From contig NZ_FNTG01000001.1 of assembly GCF_900104795.1 (NCBI RefSeq), forward strand, positions 1,116,001 to 1,180,000: a stretch of 64,000 nucleotides of DNA, written 5' to 3'. Positions within the stretch are counted from its first letter, which is position 1; every line of letters starts with the position of its first letter. The notes under the pieces were generated by a model that worked only from the letters and a program-made list of their open reading frames with translations, searched no databases and had not been told where the DNA came from. Source of the DNA: Burkholderia sp. WP9 (GTDB lineage Bacteria > Pseudomonadota > Gammaproteobacteria > Burkholderiales > Burkholderiaceae). The translations under genes were made by a program, and so were the position numbers. Below, in pieces: positions 1 to 9,204 of the stretch.

Positions 1-99
1 CCTGCTTGACGGTTCATGTGGATCGGCCCGCCGACTTCTCCATTCGCCGCCGCAGACGCGCGATAATCCGCCTCATCTGAACCACATCATTGACCTTCG

Positions 100-558
100 A
101 TGAGACCTCCGCGCCTCGACCAACTCGACGATCTCGACCGCAACCTGGTTGCGCTGCTACAAGCCAACGCACGCGAGAGCGTCGCCAATCTCGCGCGCCA
201 ACTGGGCGTGGCGCGGACTACGGTGATCGCGCGAATTGCGCGGCTCGAGCGCAGCAACGTGATCGCCGGTTACAGCGTTCGGCTCGGCCAGGACGTGCTC
301 GACTCGAGCATCATGGCCTACGTCGGCATCATCATCGCGCCCAAACACGGGCCCGCCGTGCAGAAACGTCTCGGCAAGATGCCCGAGGTGCAGTTGCTGT
401 GCGCGGTGAGCGGCGAGTTCGATTACGTTGCGTGGCTGCGCGCCGATTCGCCCGACCGGCTCAACGATCTGCTTGACCAGATCGGCGGTCTGGAGGGCGT
501 GGAGCGGACCACGACCTCGATCATTCTCGCGCGCAAGATCGACCGCGGCATGGTGTGA
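100..558 (+). CDS. Lrp/AsnC family transcriptional regulator
   Basis: A 152-residue protein with the two-part layout of Lrp/AsnC regulators. An N-terminal winged helix-turn-helix covers about residues 8-55; it opens with LDDLDRNLVALLQANAR and has its recognition helix near 33-50. A RAM-type effector-binding domain covers about 68-150, with the typical LLCAVSGEFDY stretch. Members bind DNA as dimers or octamers and respond to amino acids. It sits upstream of, and in the same direction as, the saccharopine-dehydrogenase-like gene at 810, so control of that gene is plausible but inferred. The ATG at 100 fits the usual family N-terminus. Bases 1-99 hold no gene I can support; a minus-strand gene could start near base 17, but too little of it is visible. 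Confidence 0.9.
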   Translation: MRPPRLDQLDDLDRNLVALLQANARESVANLARQLGVARTTVIARIARLERSNVIAGYSVRLGQDVLDSSIMAYVGIIIAPKHGPAVQKRLGKMPEVQLLCAVSGEFDYVAWLRADSPDRLNDLLDQIGGLEGVERTTTSIILARKIDRGMV

Positions 559-624
559 GCGCACGAGCGGCCTCCGTGGGCTGCGCACGGCGCCATTCAT
601 TTACGCGGTTTTAACAACTTTTCG

Positions 625-687
625 ACACATCGACTGATGTGTTCGTCATAACGTCGAAGTTCATAGTCATAGCGCAGCATTTTGCGC
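625..687. promoter_or_regulatory. Two inverted repeats before the saccharopine-dehydrogenase-like gene
   Basis: The 251 bases between the Lrp-type gene and the next gene are AT-rich. They contain two perfect inverted repeats: ACACATC-GACT-GATGTGT at 625-642, and GCGCA-N6-TGCGC at 672-687, itself flanked by TTCATA and TATGAA. The first could be a weak terminator for the regulator gene, though no long T run follows. Either could be an Lrp-family operator. Their position between regulator and presumed target favours a regulatory role, but this is inference. Confidence 0.4.
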
Positions 688-809
688 GTATGAAGTGTTT
701 TTGCTTCTCCCTAAACTGTTGCTCAAGGGTTCAGCCCGCTGGGCGCGGCGCCACGAGCGCAGCGCACGTCCCAAGCTGGAGACAGCACACAGATAACAAG
801 GAGAAGCGT

Positions 810-1898
810 ATGAAAGTAGCTATCGTAGGCGCAGGTTTGATCGGTCACACCATCGCCCATATGTTGCGTGAAACCGGCGACTACGAAGTCGTCGCGTTCG
901 ACCGCGACCAGCACGCGCTCGACAAGCTCGCCGCTCAGGGCATTCCGACCCGCCGTGTGGATTCCGCCGATGCCGCCGCGCTGCGCGCGGCCGTGCAAGG
1001 CTTCGACGCGCTCGTCAACGCGCTGCCTTATTACCTCGCCGTGAACGTGGCCGCGGCTGCCAAGGGCGCGGGCGTGCATTACTTCGATCTGACGGAAGAC
1101 GTGCGCGCCACGCACGCGATCCGCGCGATCGCCGACGACGCCTTCATGCCGCAGTGCGGTCTGGCGCCGGGCTTTATCGGCATTGCCGCGCACGAACTCG
1201 CAAACCGCTTCACGGAAATCCGCGACGTCAAGATGCGCGTGGGCGCGCTGCCGGAATTCCCGACCAACGCGCTGAAGTACAACCTGACGTGGAGCGTCGA
1301 CGGTCTGATCAACGAGTACTGCCAGCCGTGCGAAGCGATCCGCGACAGCCGCACGCAATGGGTGCAGCCGCTCGAAGGCCTCGAACATTTCTCGCTCGAT
1401 GGCACCGAGTACGAAGCCTTCAACACCTCCGGCGGTCTTGGCACGCTGTGTGAAACCTTGTCGGGCCGGGTGGAATCGCTCGACTACAAGTCGGTGCGCT
1501 ATCCGGGCCACCGCAACCTGATGCAGTTCCTGCTCGAAGACCTGCGTCTTGCCAGCGACCGCGACACGCTCAAGAACATCATGCGCCGTTCGGTGCCTTC
1601 CACCGCGCAAGACGTGGTGCTCGTGTTCATCACGGTGAGCGGCATGCGCGACGGTCAACTGGTGCAGGAAGTCTTCACCCGCAAGATCTTCGCGAAGACG
1701 GTGTGCGGCGTGCCGATGAGCGCGATCCAGATCACCACGGCCGGCGCGATGTGCGCGGTGCTCGATCTGTTCCGTGAACAGAAGCTCCCGCAAAAGGGCT
1801 TTGTGCGTCAGGAGCAGGTGTCGCTGCGCGATTTCCTCGCGAACCGCTTCGGCCAGTTGTACGAGGGGCAGTCGCTGGAGACGATGGCGACTGTCTGA
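810..1898 (+). CDS. Saccharopine dehydrogenase-like NAD(P)-dependent oxidoreductase
   Basis: A 362-residue protein with an N-terminal Rossmann fold: GAGLIG at residues 7-12 follows a beta strand and is followed by acidic FDRD near 33-36. The body resembles the saccharopine dehydrogenase / lysine 6-dehydrogenase / carboxynorspermidine synthase group, which oxidises or reduces C-N bonds at amino-acid side chains. The start is ATG 810, not the longer open frame from 639, because AAGGAG at 798-803 lies at ideal spacing and the dinucleotide fold begins at once. A hairpin terminator follows at 1990. The exact substrate (lysine or a related amino acid) cannot be read from sequence; an adjacent Lrp/AsnC regulator fits amino-acid metabolism. 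Confidence 0.8.
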   Translation: MKVAIVGAGLIGHTIAHMLRETGDYEVVAFDRDQHALDKLAAQGIPTRRVDSADAAALRAAVQGFDALVNALPYYLAVNVAAAAKGAGVHYFDLTEDVRATHAIRAIADDAFMPQCGLAPGFIGIAAHELANRFTEIRDVKMRVGALPEFPTNALKYNLTWSVDGLINEYCQPCEAIRDSRTQWVQPLEGLEHFSLDGTEYEAFNTSGGLGTLCETLSGRVESLDYKSVRYPGHRNLMQFLLEDLRLASDRDTLKNIMRRSVPSTAQDVVLVFITVSGMRDGQLVQEVFTRKIFAKTVCGVPMSAIQITTAGAMCAVLDLFREQKLPQKGFVRQEQVSLRDFLANRFGQLYEGQSLETMATV

Positions 1899-1989
1899 CG
1901 GCGTGGCATGAGGGCCGTGCGACAACGTGGCGGCAGGCGAGAAAAGCCTGCTGCACACAGCAATGAAGACTCCGTAGAGGGTCTTTCAA

Positions 1990-2018
1990 ACGCCCTGCGC
2001 TGCGGGGCGTCGTTTTTT
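1990..2018 (+). terminator. Rho-independent terminator
   Basis: ACGCCC (1990-1995) pairs with GGGCGT (2005-2010) and is followed by a T run to 2018. It ends the oxidoreductase transcript and lies just before the end of the convergent kinase gene. Confidence 0.75.
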
Positions 2019-2035
2019 GTGGCGTGCCGCGCAGG

Positions 2036-2653
2036 CTAATCCGGCACCGGCGGCATGATCGCCGCCCCGCGCGGCGCGCCGACAATGCGTGCGAGCAGCG
2101 CTTCATAATCCGCCGAAGCGGGCGCGGTATTGTCGAACATCAGCAGGTCGTCGCAGAGATCGCCGCTGGGCGCGAAGCGGCGCTGCCGGTACTCGTCCCA
2201 ATGCGCGAGTTTGTAGGCGTCGTTCGGATTCGCGCGCTCCACGATCCGCTGATGCGCCGTCTCTTCCGACGTATAAACCCATACGACCCGCAACGCTACT
2301 TCGGCACTCACGCCCAGCCACGCGCGATCGAACAGGCGCCGCTCGCGCACTTCGCGCGAAAGCGGCCCGACCACCAGCGCGCTAACGCCGAGTTCGAGAT
2401 TGTCGCGGGCGGTGTCGAGCAGGCCGCGGTACTCGGGATCGCGCAGATGCTCGAGGAACAGCGGGCTGTCGCGGTCGTTGGGGTCGCCGGTCAGCATGGC
2501 CATGGCGGCCGCGCTGTAGCCACCGTAAAGCGTATCTTTATCGAGCAGGCAGAAGGGCGTGCCGCACGCTTTCATCAGCGGGCCATGCAGTTTCCTCGCG
2601 AGCGTGGTCTTGCCCGTGCCTGCGTGACCGCAGAAGAAAACCATATGCGTCAC
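2036..2653 (-). CDS. P-loop ATPase / small-molecule kinase-like protein
   Basis: A 205-residue protein with a Walker A loop GHAGTGKTT at residues 9-17 after the strand MVFFC. The acidic LLDKD segment that follows resembles zeta-toxin-like and gluconate/shikimate-type kinases of the AAA_33 group, which phosphorylate small metabolites or nucleotides. The substrate is unknown. The GTG at 2653 overlaps the stop of the upstream cydX gene (GTGA), suggesting translational coupling; an in-frame ATG at 2644 is an alternative start. The pairing of such a kinase with a bd-oxidase small subunit is odd and may be only positional. Confidence 0.75.
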   Translation of the reverse strand: MTHMVFFCGHAGTGKTTLARKLHGPLMKACGTPFCLLDKDTLYGGYSAAAMAMLTGDPNDRDSPLFLEHLRDPEYRGLLDTARDNLELGVSALVVGPLSREVRERRLFDRAWLGVSAEVALRVVWVYTSEETAHQRIVERANPNDAYKLAHWDEYRQRRFAPSGDLCDDLLMFDNTAPASADYEALLARIVGAPRGAAIMPPVPD

Positions 2654-2799
2654 GAAGGCGTGTCCTCCGGCGGGGCGGATACGGCGCCAGCCACCTGTGG
2701 GTCACGGGCGAACTTGCCGCCGGCCTCCAGCCACATCACGTTGATGATGCCGAAGCCCAATGCCACGCCGATGCCGAGAATCCAGGTGAAATACCACAT
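2650..2799 (-). CDS. cydX: CydX/YbgT-type cytochrome bd oxidase small subunit (orphan)
   Basis: A 49-residue membrane protein. Its first residues, MWYFTWILGIGVALGFG, match the near-invariant MWYFxWILG start of CydX, and the single transmembrane helix (about 4-23) is followed by the usual WLE. CydX is a single-helix subunit that stabilises the haem d site of CydAB in the inner membrane. An AGGAG sits about 7 bases upstream of ATG 2799. The soluble tail (26-49) is longer and more Pro/Ala-rich than in E. coli. No cydA or cydB is present in the window, and the gene upstream lies on the other strand, so this copy is detached from the oxidase operon. It was found by translating the minus strand upstream of the kinase. 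Confidence 0.8.
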   Translation of the reverse strand: MWYFTWILGIGVALGFGIINVMWLEAGGKFARDPQVAGAVSAPPEDTPS

Positions 2800-3037
2800 T
2801 GCTGTCTCCTTGTGATCGGCAGGTTACGAGCTGCCCTTTGCAGCGATCATGAAGAAGAACGCGGCGCCACGCAAGGGGCCAGGGGTCGTCCATTCGGCCA
2901 GGCTGGCAGAACGGGCGTGCGTTGCTATCATGCATGGAAAGGGAGCAGCAGCGGTCAGGACGGTCGGGCATCGTCCGGCATGCTGGTTAGAAGAAGCAGA
3001 AAAGCGGGACCACAATCAACAACACGGGAGAACCCGC

Positions 3038-3514
3038 ATGCCGATGCGTCTGGATCACCATCGCAAAGCCGCGCTGGTCGCCATGGCCCGGCTGGGCGCG
3101 TTGGGCACGCTGGCCGCGTTGAGCCTTGGCGTGCTCGCCGGCTGCGCTTCCACACCCGCCGAGCCCGTTCCGTTCAAGGCAGTGCCGGCCGCGCGCATCG
3201 TCCGGGCTGGCTACACGGAGCCGGGGGCGGGGCTCGTCGCCGTGGATGTCCGGCGTGAGCGCTCGCGCGACGTGATCGTGCGTTTTCGCAGTGCGCTGGT
3301 GTATATCGACGGCGAGCAGGTCACGGACGTAATGAACGGCGAGCACGTGGTCTTTTATCTGAGCCCGGGCGTGCATCGCATCGCCGTGTCGACGCAGTTT
3401 GATCCTGTCATCGAAATGCGCTTTATGGTGACGGCGGATACGCGCTACACCAATCGCGCTTCGGTCACGTTCGGCGACGACCACCGCATTGCGCTGCAGC
3501 GGGTCGCTCAATAG
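3038..3514 (+). CDS. Putative lipoprotein, about 158 residues
   Basis: The N-terminus has basic residues, a hydrophobic stretch and a lipobox ending LAGC near residue 35, so it should be lipid-modified and exported. The mature part (about 120 residues) is beta-rich, with a YIDGEQVTDVMNGEHVVFYL stretch and PGVHRIAVS, reminiscent of small DUF2846/PEGA-like lipoproteins that present carbohydrate- or wall-binding beta domains. Function is unknown. I chose this ATG rather than the upstream in-frame one at 2849 because the signal peptide starts here and a purine-rich GGGAGA precedes it. It is monocistronic as far as can be seen, between divergent cydX and corA. Confidence 0.7.
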   Translation: MPMRLDHHRKAALVAMARLGALGTLAALSLGVLAGCASTPAEPVPFKAVPAARIVRAGYTEPGAGLVAVDVRRERSRDVIVRFRSALVYIDGEQVTDVMNGEHVVFYLSPGVHRIAVSTQFDPVIEMRFMVTADTRYTNRASVTFGDDHRIALQRVAQ

Positions 3515-3633
3515 CGTTCTCTGCCGCGCGAGCATGCAGCCTGAAGCGCCCACGCGGTTTAACAATTCGATACATGACGCCCACGCATAGCCCTTAACAT
3601 GACGGCTATTGCAAATCCGGCCCGTTTAGGCCC

Positions 3634-3652
3634 GACGCGTGGCTTACGCGTC
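3634..3652 (+). promoter_or_regulatory. Hairpin in the corA leader
   Basis: GACGCGT (3634-3640) and ACGCGTC (3646-3652) form a perfect 7-bp stem with a 5-base loop, extended with bulges by flanking GGCCC and GGGTCC. It lies 44 bases before the corA start and has no T run. It may be a leader structure; a magnesium-responsive role is only a guess. Confidence 0.35.
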
Positions 3653-3696
3653 GTAAGGGTCCGGCCGGTCTGTTCCGTTTTCAAGGTAATTCAAAC

Positions 3697-4674
3697 ATGC
3701 TGATCAATTGCGCCGCCTATCAGGACGGCCGGAAGCTGGCAGACATCGACATCGATAGCATCAGCGATTACGTGGCGCGGCCCGAGTGCTTTGTCTGGGT
3801 GGCGCTGAAGGACCCGGGCCCGGGAGAGCTGGCCGTGATGAAACACGAATTCGGCCTGCACGAACTCGCGATCGAAGACGCGCAGAACGGTCACCAGCGC
3901 CCCAAGATCGAGGAGTACGGCGAATCGCTGTTCGCGGTGATGCACACGGTGGAGATGGACGAAGACAACGAATTGCTGATCGGCGAAGTCGACGTGTTCG
4001 TGGGGCGCAACTATGTGCTGTCGGTGCGGCGCGGTACGCGCATCGGCTTTCAGAATGTGCGCGCCCGCTGCGAGCGCGAACCGCAATTGCTCAAGGAAGG
4101 CTCGGCGTTCGTGCTGTATGCGCTTGCCGACGACATCGTCGATCGATATTTTCCGATCATCGAGACGATGAACAGCGAGATCGAGGCACTCGAAGACCGT
4201 ATCTTCGACCGCAACAATTCCGCGGCGTCGCGCGCGATCATCCAGGATCTGTACTCGCTCAAGCGCCGCCTCGTGATCCTGCAGCACCATATCGCACCGC
4301 TGCAGGAAGCCATCAGCAAACTCACGGGCGGGCGCATTCCGAGCGTCTGCGAGGGCATGCAGGCGTACTTCCGCGACGTCTACGATCACCTCGAGCGGAT
4401 CGTGAGAATCATCGACGGACGGCGCGAAATGGTCGTCACCGCCGTGCAGGTCAATCTCGGCATGATTTCGCTCGCCGAGAGCGAGGTGACCAAACGGCTC
4501 GGCTCGTTCGCCGCGCTGTTCGCGGTGCCGACCATGATTGCCGGCATCTACGGGATGAACTTCCAGAGCATTCCCGAGTTGCACTACAAGTACGGCTATC
4601 CGATCTGTCTGGCGGTCATGCTGACCGTCGACCTCGTGCTGTACTGGCGATTCCGCAAAGCCGGCTGGCTTTGA
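3697..4674 (+). CDS. corA: CorA-family magnesium/cobalt transporter
   Basis: A 325-residue protein with a large N-terminal cytoplasmic alpha/beta domain and long helices, then two C-terminal transmembrane segments. The signature GMN follows the first membrane helix at residues 286-288 (IYGMNFQSIPE), and the chain ends with the short basic tail WRFRKAGWL. CorA forms homopentameric channels for Mg2+ (also Co2+ and Ni2+) in the inner membrane. Length and layout are normal for the family. The gene appears to stand alone, about 180 bases downstream of the lipoprotein gene, with a hairpin in its leader. Confidence 0.95.
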   Translation: MLINCAAYQDGRKLADIDIDSISDYVARPECFVWVALKDPGPGELAVMKHEFGLHELAIEDAQNGHQRPKIEEYGESLFAVMHTVEMDEDNELLIGEVDVFVGRNYVLSVRRGTRIGFQNVRARCEREPQLLKEGSAFVLYALADDIVDRYFPIIETMNSEIEALEDRIFDRNNSAASRAIIQDLYSLKRRLVILQHHIAPLQEAISKLTGGRIPSVCEGMQAYFRDVYDHLERIVRIIDGRREMVVTAVQVNLGMISLAESEVTKRLGSFAALFAVPTMIAGIYGMNFQSIPELHYKYGYPICLAVMLTVDLVLYWRFRKAGWL

Positions 4675-4901
4675 TCGACGCAGAGGGCGGCGCTTTGCGA
4701 ACTCGTCCCGCGTTGTCCCCGCTTGCATCGTGCGCAATAAAAGTCCAGCATAGGCGGCCCGCCGGGCTGTGATCTTGCAGCCGGCGGCAAATTCGCCAAG
4801 CACGGACCAAGCGAGGGACCCTTTGCCACACGTCACCTGCCGGCGCGCCGATCCGGTGCGCCGGTTCGAATCGAGCGGGTGCGCCGCACCACCGCGCGTC
4901 G

Positions 4902-4951
4902 TTGACAATTCACGCGGACTGCGCTGAGAATGGCCCACGCAAACGTTTGCG
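4902..4951 (+). promoter_or_regulatory. rbs promoter with LacI-family operator
   Basis: A -35 box TTGACA (4902-4907) is followed after 18 bases by GAGAAT (4926-4931) as a -10. Immediately downstream is the perfect 14-base palindrome CGCAAACGTTTGCG (4938-4951). The central A-C-G-T and the CGCAAACG half-sites are typical of LacI/GalR-family operators, so RbsR (gene at 9205) probably binds here and blocks initiation until sugar is present. Confidence 0.7.
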
Positions 4952-5003
4952 CACTATTAAAAATAAGGCTCTTTTTTGAGCCCGACAGACCCTGGAGATA
5001 GGC

Positions 5004-5966
5004 ATGAACCAACGCATTCGCCGCCGCATCCTGGCGGCCGCCGTCCTCGCCACCGCCGGCGCCGCTTTGCCGTTTTCCTCCGCGTATGCGCAGAGCGCGC
5101 CCGCTCACAAGCCGAAGGTCGCGCTGGTCATGAAGTCGCTCGCCAACGAGTTCTTCCTGACCATGGAAACCGGCGCGAAGGACTATCAGAAGCACAACCC
5201 GTCGCAATTCGACCTGATCACCAACGGCATCAAGGACGAGACCGATACCGCGAACCAGATCCGCATCGTCGAGCAGATGATCGTCTCGAAGGTCGACGCG
5301 ATCGTGCTCGCGCCGGCTGATTCGAAGGCGCTGGTGCCGGTCGTCAAGAAGGCGGTGGATGCGGGCATCATCGTCGTGAATATCGACAATCGGCTCGACC
5401 CGGACGTGCTCAAGTCGAAAGATCTGAACGTGCCGTTCGTCGGGCCCGATAACCGCAAGGGCGCGCAGAAGGTCGGCGATTATCTGGCCAAAAAGCTCAA
5501 GGCGGGCGACGAGGTCGGCATCATCGAAGGCGTGTCGACCACCACCAACGCGCAACAGCGCACCGCCGGCTTCAAGGACGCGATGCAGAAGGTCGGCGCG
5601 AAGGTCGTCTCGGTGCAATCGGGTGAATGGGAGATCGACAAGGGCAATGCGGTGGCGTCGGCCATGCTCAACGAATACCCGAATCTGAAGGCGCTTCTCG
5701 CCGGCAACGACAACATGGCGATCGGCGCGGTCTCGGCCGTGCGCGCGGCGGGCAAGCAGGGCAAGGTGCTGGTGGTCGGCTATGACAACATCAACGCGAT
5801 CAAGCCGATGCTCAAGGACGGACGCGTGCTCGCCACCGCGGATCAGTACGCCGCCAAGCAGGCCGTGTTCGGTATCGACACCGCGCTGAAGGCGCTCAGC
5901 GAGCACAAGAAGCAGTCGGATCTGTCGGGCGTGGTGGAGACGCCGTGCGATCTGGTCACGAAGTGA
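5004..5966 (+). CDS. rbsB: Sugar ABC transporter, periplasmic binding protein (RbsB-like)
   Basis: A 320-residue protein with a basic N-terminus and a signal peptide probably cut after residue 29 (SAYA). The mature part is a type I periplasmic binding protein of the RbsB group: KVALVMKSLANEFF near the start, then APADSKALVPVVKKA and VGYDNINAIKPMLKDG. It captures a pentose or hexose and delivers it to RbsA/RbsC. The GGAGATAGGC before ATG 5004 includes the ribosome-binding site. It is the first gene of rbsB-A-C, 37 bases downstream of the transcribed operator region. Ribose is the default substrate, but a related sugar or sugar alcohol is possible. Confidence 0.88.
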   Translation: MNQRIRRRILAAAVLATAGAALPFSSAYAQSAPAHKPKVALVMKSLANEFFLTMETGAKDYQKHNPSQFDLITNGIKDETDTANQIRIVEQMIVSKVDAIVLAPADSKALVPVVKKAVDAGIIVVNIDNRLDPDVLKSKDLNVPFVGPDNRKGAQKVGDYLAKKLKAGDEVGIIEGVSTTTNAQQRTAGFKDAMQKVGAKVVSVQSGEWEIDKGNAVASAMLNEYPNLKALLAGNDNMAIGAVSAVRAAGKQGKVLVVGYDNINAIKPMLKDGRVLATADQYAAKQAVFGIDTALKALSEHKKQSDLSGVVETPCDLVTK

Positions 5967-5970
5967 ACAT

Positions 5971-5990
5971 GGCCCGGTTAGCGCCGGGCC
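5971..5990 (+). other. Hairpin after rbsB, in the 300-base gap before rbsA
   Basis: GGCCCGG and CCGGGCC form a perfect 7-bp stem right behind the rbsB stop, without a T run. Such intercistronic hairpins often protect or partly terminate a transcript so that the binding protein is made in excess over the membrane components. The rest of 5967-6266 shows no gene I can support. Confidence 0.5.
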
Positions 5991-6266
5991 AAGTCGTACG
6001 CAGGTTCGGGGCAACGACGTTTCATGCTCAATGCATGGCGTGCGCTCACGAACCCGCGGCTATTCAATAAGCGCTCAAGAAACCTGCCGTGCCGCCGTTA
6101 ATTCCAGAGGTAAGCGTCATGACGGTGCCGCGCGACGGGAGGGGGCGTGGCTGTTAGCGCCTGTGCATTCCGCACATTGGGCCCGCATGACACGAGACGG
6201 CCGGTGGCGGCCACATGCAAACGGATTGCGTGAGGCCACCGCCGCCGCCTTGGAACCAGGATTGCG

Positions 6267-7861
<1,595 letters not shown>

Positions 7862-7865
<4 letters not shown>

Positions 7866-8941
7866 ACGATCAATCGGCGCCTGAAGCATCGGGCGACAAG
7901 CCGGGTGTGGGCGGCGTGGGGAGCGTGAGTGGTGCGGGCAGCACGGGCGCCGTCGCGCCGCCCGCCGACCCGTCGGCGCCGCTCGCGAGCGGCAAGCCGG
8001 CCGGCACGCGCCTGGGCTTTTCGAATTACCTCGGGCTCGCCGGCGCGTTGCTGGCGATGATCGTGCTGTTCTCGCTGCTGAGTTCGCACTTTTTGACGTA
8101 CGACACCTTCAGCACGATCGCCAATCAGATTCCGGATCTGGTGGTGATGTCGGTGGGCATGACCTTCGTGCTGATCATCGCCGGGATCGATCTGTCGGTG
8201 GGGTCGGTGCTGGCGCTGGGCGCGTCGGTGGTGAGCGTGGCCGCGCTGAAGTGGGGCTGGGGGCCGTTGCCGTCGGCGCTGCTCGGGGTCGCCGCGGCGG
8301 CGCTGACCGGCACCATTACCGGCGCGGTGACGGTGGGCTGGCGGATTCCGTCGTTCATCGTCTCGCTCGGCGTGCTCGAAGCCGCGCGCGGCATGGCGTA
8401 TCAGATGACGAATTCGCGCACCGCCTATATCGGCGACGCGTTCGACTTCCTGTCGAACCCGATCGCAGTTGGCATCTCGCCGGCGTTCCTGATCGCGGTG
8501 GCGGTGATGGTGATCGCGCAACTGGTGCTCACGCGCACGGTGTTCGGCCGCTATCTGGTCGGCATCGGCACCAACGAGGAGGCGGTGCGGCTCGCAGGCG
8601 TCAATCCGCGGCCGTACAAGGTCATCGTGTTCGCGCTGATGGGCGCGCTCGCCGGGCTGGCCGCGCTGTTCCAGATCTCGCGTCTGGAAGCGGCCGACCC
8701 CAACGCGGGCCAAGGCGTCGAACTGCAGGTGATCGCGGCCGTGGTGATCGGCGGCACGAGCCTGATGGGCGGGCGCGGCTCGGTGATCAGCACCTTTTTC
8801 GGCGTGTTGATCATTTCGGTGCTGGCGGCCGGCCTCGCGCAAATCGGCGCGAATGAGCCGACCAAGCGCATGATCACCGGCGCGGTAATCGTGGTGGCGG
8901 TGGTGCTGGATACGTACCGCAGCCGTCGCAAGCGCGCCTGA
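7862..8941 (+). CDS. rbsC: Sugar ABC transporter permease (RbsC-like)
   Basis: A 359-residue inner-membrane protein of the BPD_transp_2 family. The first 55 or so residues are a Gly/Ser/Ala/Pro-rich, probably disordered cytoplasmic tail, longer than in E. coli RbsC. Hydrophobic helices follow, with the family landmarks VGMTFVLIIAGIDLSVGS, RTAYIGD and EEAVRLAGVNPRPYK (the loop that meets the ATPase), then AAVVIGGTSLMGGRGS. It forms the membrane channel of the rbs importer. It begins inside the rbsA stop codon. Confidence 0.92.
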
Positions 8942-8984
8942 TCGAGGGCCGGCGCGGCAAGCCGGCAGTTCACGGCACGCCGGC

Positions 8985-9056
8985 AGCAGAAGTAGCGGAA
9001 GTAGCAGAAGTAGCGGAAGTAGCAGAAGTAGCAGAAGTAGCAGAAGTAGCAGAACC
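8985..9056. repeat. 9-bp tandem repeat between rbsC and rbsR
   Basis: Eight head-to-tail units of AGC(A/G)GAAGT run from 8985 to 9056; the last is AGCAGAACC. Two units carry G in place of A at position 4. It lies outside coding sequence. It creates a long leucine run in an antisense frame, which is an artefact. Such short-unit repeats can vary in copy number and change the spacing of the rbsR leader. Confidence 0.9.
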
Positions 9057-9204
9057 GGAAGCCGCATGCACGGCACGGGCAGTCGCAGCGAGACGCGCGG
9101 TAAAGCGTCAGTATTTACGGGGTTGGTCAGTTTTCGAAGAAAACGGCCGGTAGGTCGCCAGGTGGTGCGGCCGGCGGGTAAAACAGGCAGGAGAGCAACA
9201 GGTT

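Noticed and set aside
723..1958. 411-residue antisense frame over the oxidoreductase gene
   Set aside because: High-GC shadow frame, Arg/His-rich, without a ribosome-binding site or family match.
2824..3015. Minus-strand frame upstream of cydX, tested as a cydB remnant
   Set aside because: The translation shows no CydB-like membrane helices or motifs.
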